DNA from: an uncultured Pelagimonas sp.
Lineage (GTDB): Bacteria > Pseudomonadota > Alphaproteobacteria > Rhodobacterales > Rhodobacteraceae
Assembly: GCF_947498515.1 (NCBI RefSeq)
Contig: NZ_CANMKO010000001.1
Span: 604,926-668,925 of the forward strand
DNA: 64,000 nt
Direction of reading: 5' to 3'
Made by a program: the position numbers and the translations under genes. Below, piece by piece: positions 62,953 through 64,000 of the stretch. The notes under the pieces were generated by a model. The model did no database searches. It was not told the DNA's origin and was given only the letters and a program-made list of their open reading frames with translations. The number at the start of each line of letters is the position of its first letter. The first letter of the stretch is position 1.

Positions 62953-63645
62953 ATGCCTCAGACTGAGATCTCCCGACTGTCAGCTCCAACGCCGCAAACG
63001 GCGTCTGATCAGATATTTCAAGTGCTCTATGCCGCTGTTATTTCGTTGGAATTGCCGCCGGGCCTAAAAATCTCAGAAAACGAAATTGCTAAGCAAATGA
63101 ATGTTTCGCGGCAACCTGTTCGAGATGCCTTTTATCGACTTTCAAAACTTGGGTTTTTGTTGGTCCGCCCGCAACGGGCCGCTCAGATTACCAAGATTTC
63201 TGAACAAGCGGTGTTGGATGCGGTGTTTTTGCGAACGGCGATTGAAGTCGAATGTTTGCGAGCCGCGATGGAACAGATCACGGACCGAGACGTAGAAAGC
63301 TTGCGAGCAAACTTGGCCAAGCAAGACATGGCTTTGAAAGACCCCGACCCTGCAGTTTTTCACAAGCTCGACGAATCTTTGCACGAAAAGCTATGTGCTA
63401 TTTCTGGCCATCCACATGCGTGGGTCTTAATCCAAGAACAAAAAGCCCATATGGATCGTATCCGGTTTTTAACCCTTTCCAAGGAGCGTAGAGTTTCCGT
63501 TCTGGAAGAGCATACGAACCTCGTTGAAGCGATTGAAAAAAGGGATGCGGGGTTGGCACAGGTGACACTTCGTAGTCATCTTTCCCAAGTACGCCGGGAT
63601 TTGACCCGCATTCAAAAAGAGTTTCCTGACTATTTCTTGGGGTAA
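62953..63645 (+). CDS. GntR-family (FadR/FCD) regulator of the uronate operon
   Basis: A 230-aa regulator with an N-terminal wHTH (about 15-80: ISENEIAKQMNVSRQPVRDAFYRLSKLGFLLVRPQ) and a C-terminal all-helical FCD effector domain with His residues at HKLDESLHEKL and SHLSQVRRDL that would hold a metal. Divergent from uxaC; FCD regulators of ExuR/UxuR type sense uronates. It probably represses the uxaC operon. Specific inducer not determined. Confidence 0.87.
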   Translation: MPQTEISRLSAPTPQTASDQIFQVLYAAVISLELPPGLKISENEIAKQMNVSRQPVRDAFYRLSKLGFLLVRPQRAAQITKISEQAVLDAVFLRTAIEVECLRAAMEQITDRDVESLRANLAKQDMALKDPDPAVFHKLDESLHEKLCAISGHPHAWVLIQEQKAHMDRIRFLTLSKERRVSVLEEHTNLVEAIEKRDAGLAQVTLRSHLSQVRRDLTRIQKEFPDYFLG

Positions 63646-63950
63646 CCCCAACGGGACCGTTGAGTGTTCTGATGGTCGGTTGTTCGGTTCCTAAGGCTTG
63701 GTGTTTGCGGTGATAGAAATGGCTTGGGCCAGCTTTCAGTCGTGTGCTGAAACTCCTTAAATCTGACATGTGACGGGCGGTGAAAATCTCCCATTTGGTG
63801 TTCAAACCTCAGAGAAGAGGGCGCGATGAATTTCTAATGAGTTGAATTTGTGGGATTTAAAAATGTTGCCAAATAATAGTTATGAAGCATAATTAAATGC
63901 AAGAGAGTGTCGTTTCACGTTTTCGACACGAGGTCATAAGGGAGGAAATT
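63646..63950. other. 305-bp spacer upstream of the next exported-protein gene
   Basis: No gene called. A minus-strand frame at 63398-63805 overlaps the GntR gene and has no support. The last third is AT-rich (63831-63900) and may hold the promoter of the gene starting at 63951; no clear -35/-10 pair stands out. Confidence 0.4.
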
Positions 63951-64000
63951 ATGACACTTCGCAGGACTTTCCTGAAGACGGTTGCTTTAGCGGCGATCAC
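63951..64000 (+). CDS. start of an exported protein gene (partial, runs off the window)
   Basis: ATG 63951 follows GGGAGGAA at 6 nt spacing and opens MTLRRTFLKTVALAAI, a typical start of a signal peptide (twin-arginine-like RRTFLK). Only 16 codons are present. Given the neighbourhood, a binding protein of another transporter is likely, but that is inference. Confidence 0.6.
   Translation, partial: MTLRRTFLKTVALAAI

Noticed and set aside
63398..63805. A 135-codon minus-strand frame at the GntR 3' end
   Set aside because: Mostly antisense to the GntR regulator and without domain or ribosome-binding site; transposase similarity considered but not supported.

Overview
The window looks like a chromosomal or megaplasmid segment of an alphaproteobacterium, most likely a marine Rhodobacteraceae (Roseobacter-group) member. 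The grounds are moderately high GC, the GbpR-ChvE-GguAB arrangement, TRAP and tripartite tricarboxylate (TTT) transporters, a fructuronate reductase/uronate isomerase module, and many ATGA-type stop/start overlaps. I see no rRNA, tRNA, CRISPR array or intact mobile element. Almost all of the window is catabolic: four or five complete uptake-and-degradation modules, each with its own local regulator. All family names come from reading the translated sequences; no database search was run.

Layout. (1) 1-1529: the end of a regulatory locus with a NarL/LuxR response regulator, a small secreted protein and a periplasmic EF-hand protein. (2) 1668-11808: a LysR regulator (GbpR-like) divergent from a sugar operon: ChvE-type binding protein, GguA ATPase, GguB permease, then four enzymes of the non-phosphorylating L-arabinose pathway (1-dehydrogenase, arabonate dehydratase, L-KDA dehydratase, 2-oxoglutarate semialdehyde dehydrogenase). 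(3) 12539-14626: an orphan chemoreceptor with a NIT-type sensor domain. (4) 15310-27183: a tricarballylate/tricarboxylate module: TcuB, TcuA, TcuR, a 2-hydroxyacid dehydrogenase, a 63-aa protein, a tandem universal stress protein, a PrpF-type isomerase, a fused TctA-TctB permease, TctC, and the TctDE two-component system.

(5) 27676-43862: a LacI-controlled catabolic cluster I cannot assign to any known pathway. It encodes a CUT1-type ABC importer, four NTF2/SnoaL-like proteins (three of them tandem-duplicated), a histidinol-dehydrogenase-family enzyme resembling sulfopropanediol dehydrogenase HpsN, a MetE C-domain-like protein with its metal ligands kept, a RraA-type aldolase, an alpha/beta hydrolase, a double cupin, an SDR, an amidohydrolase, and two small coupled ORFs (43 and 85 aa). 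Two near-perfect LacI-type operators lie in the divergent promoter region at 41896-41967. This is the best candidate for an undescribed system. (6) 44088-46259: an orphan hybrid histidine kinase.

(7) 46561-63645: an oligogalacturonide/uronate module of two divergently regulated operons. The first (AraC regulator; GH4, ABC importer, intracellular GH28, GH105) imports and cleaves oligogalacturonides. The second (GntR regulator; UxaC, TRAP transporter, KdgF, KduI, UxuB) takes up and isomerises the uronate products. The window ends inside the start of another exported protein (63951). Hairpins, three of them with T-tracts like intrinsic terminators, sit at gene junctions inside several operons, often just after a binding-protein gene, and probably set the stoichiometry.
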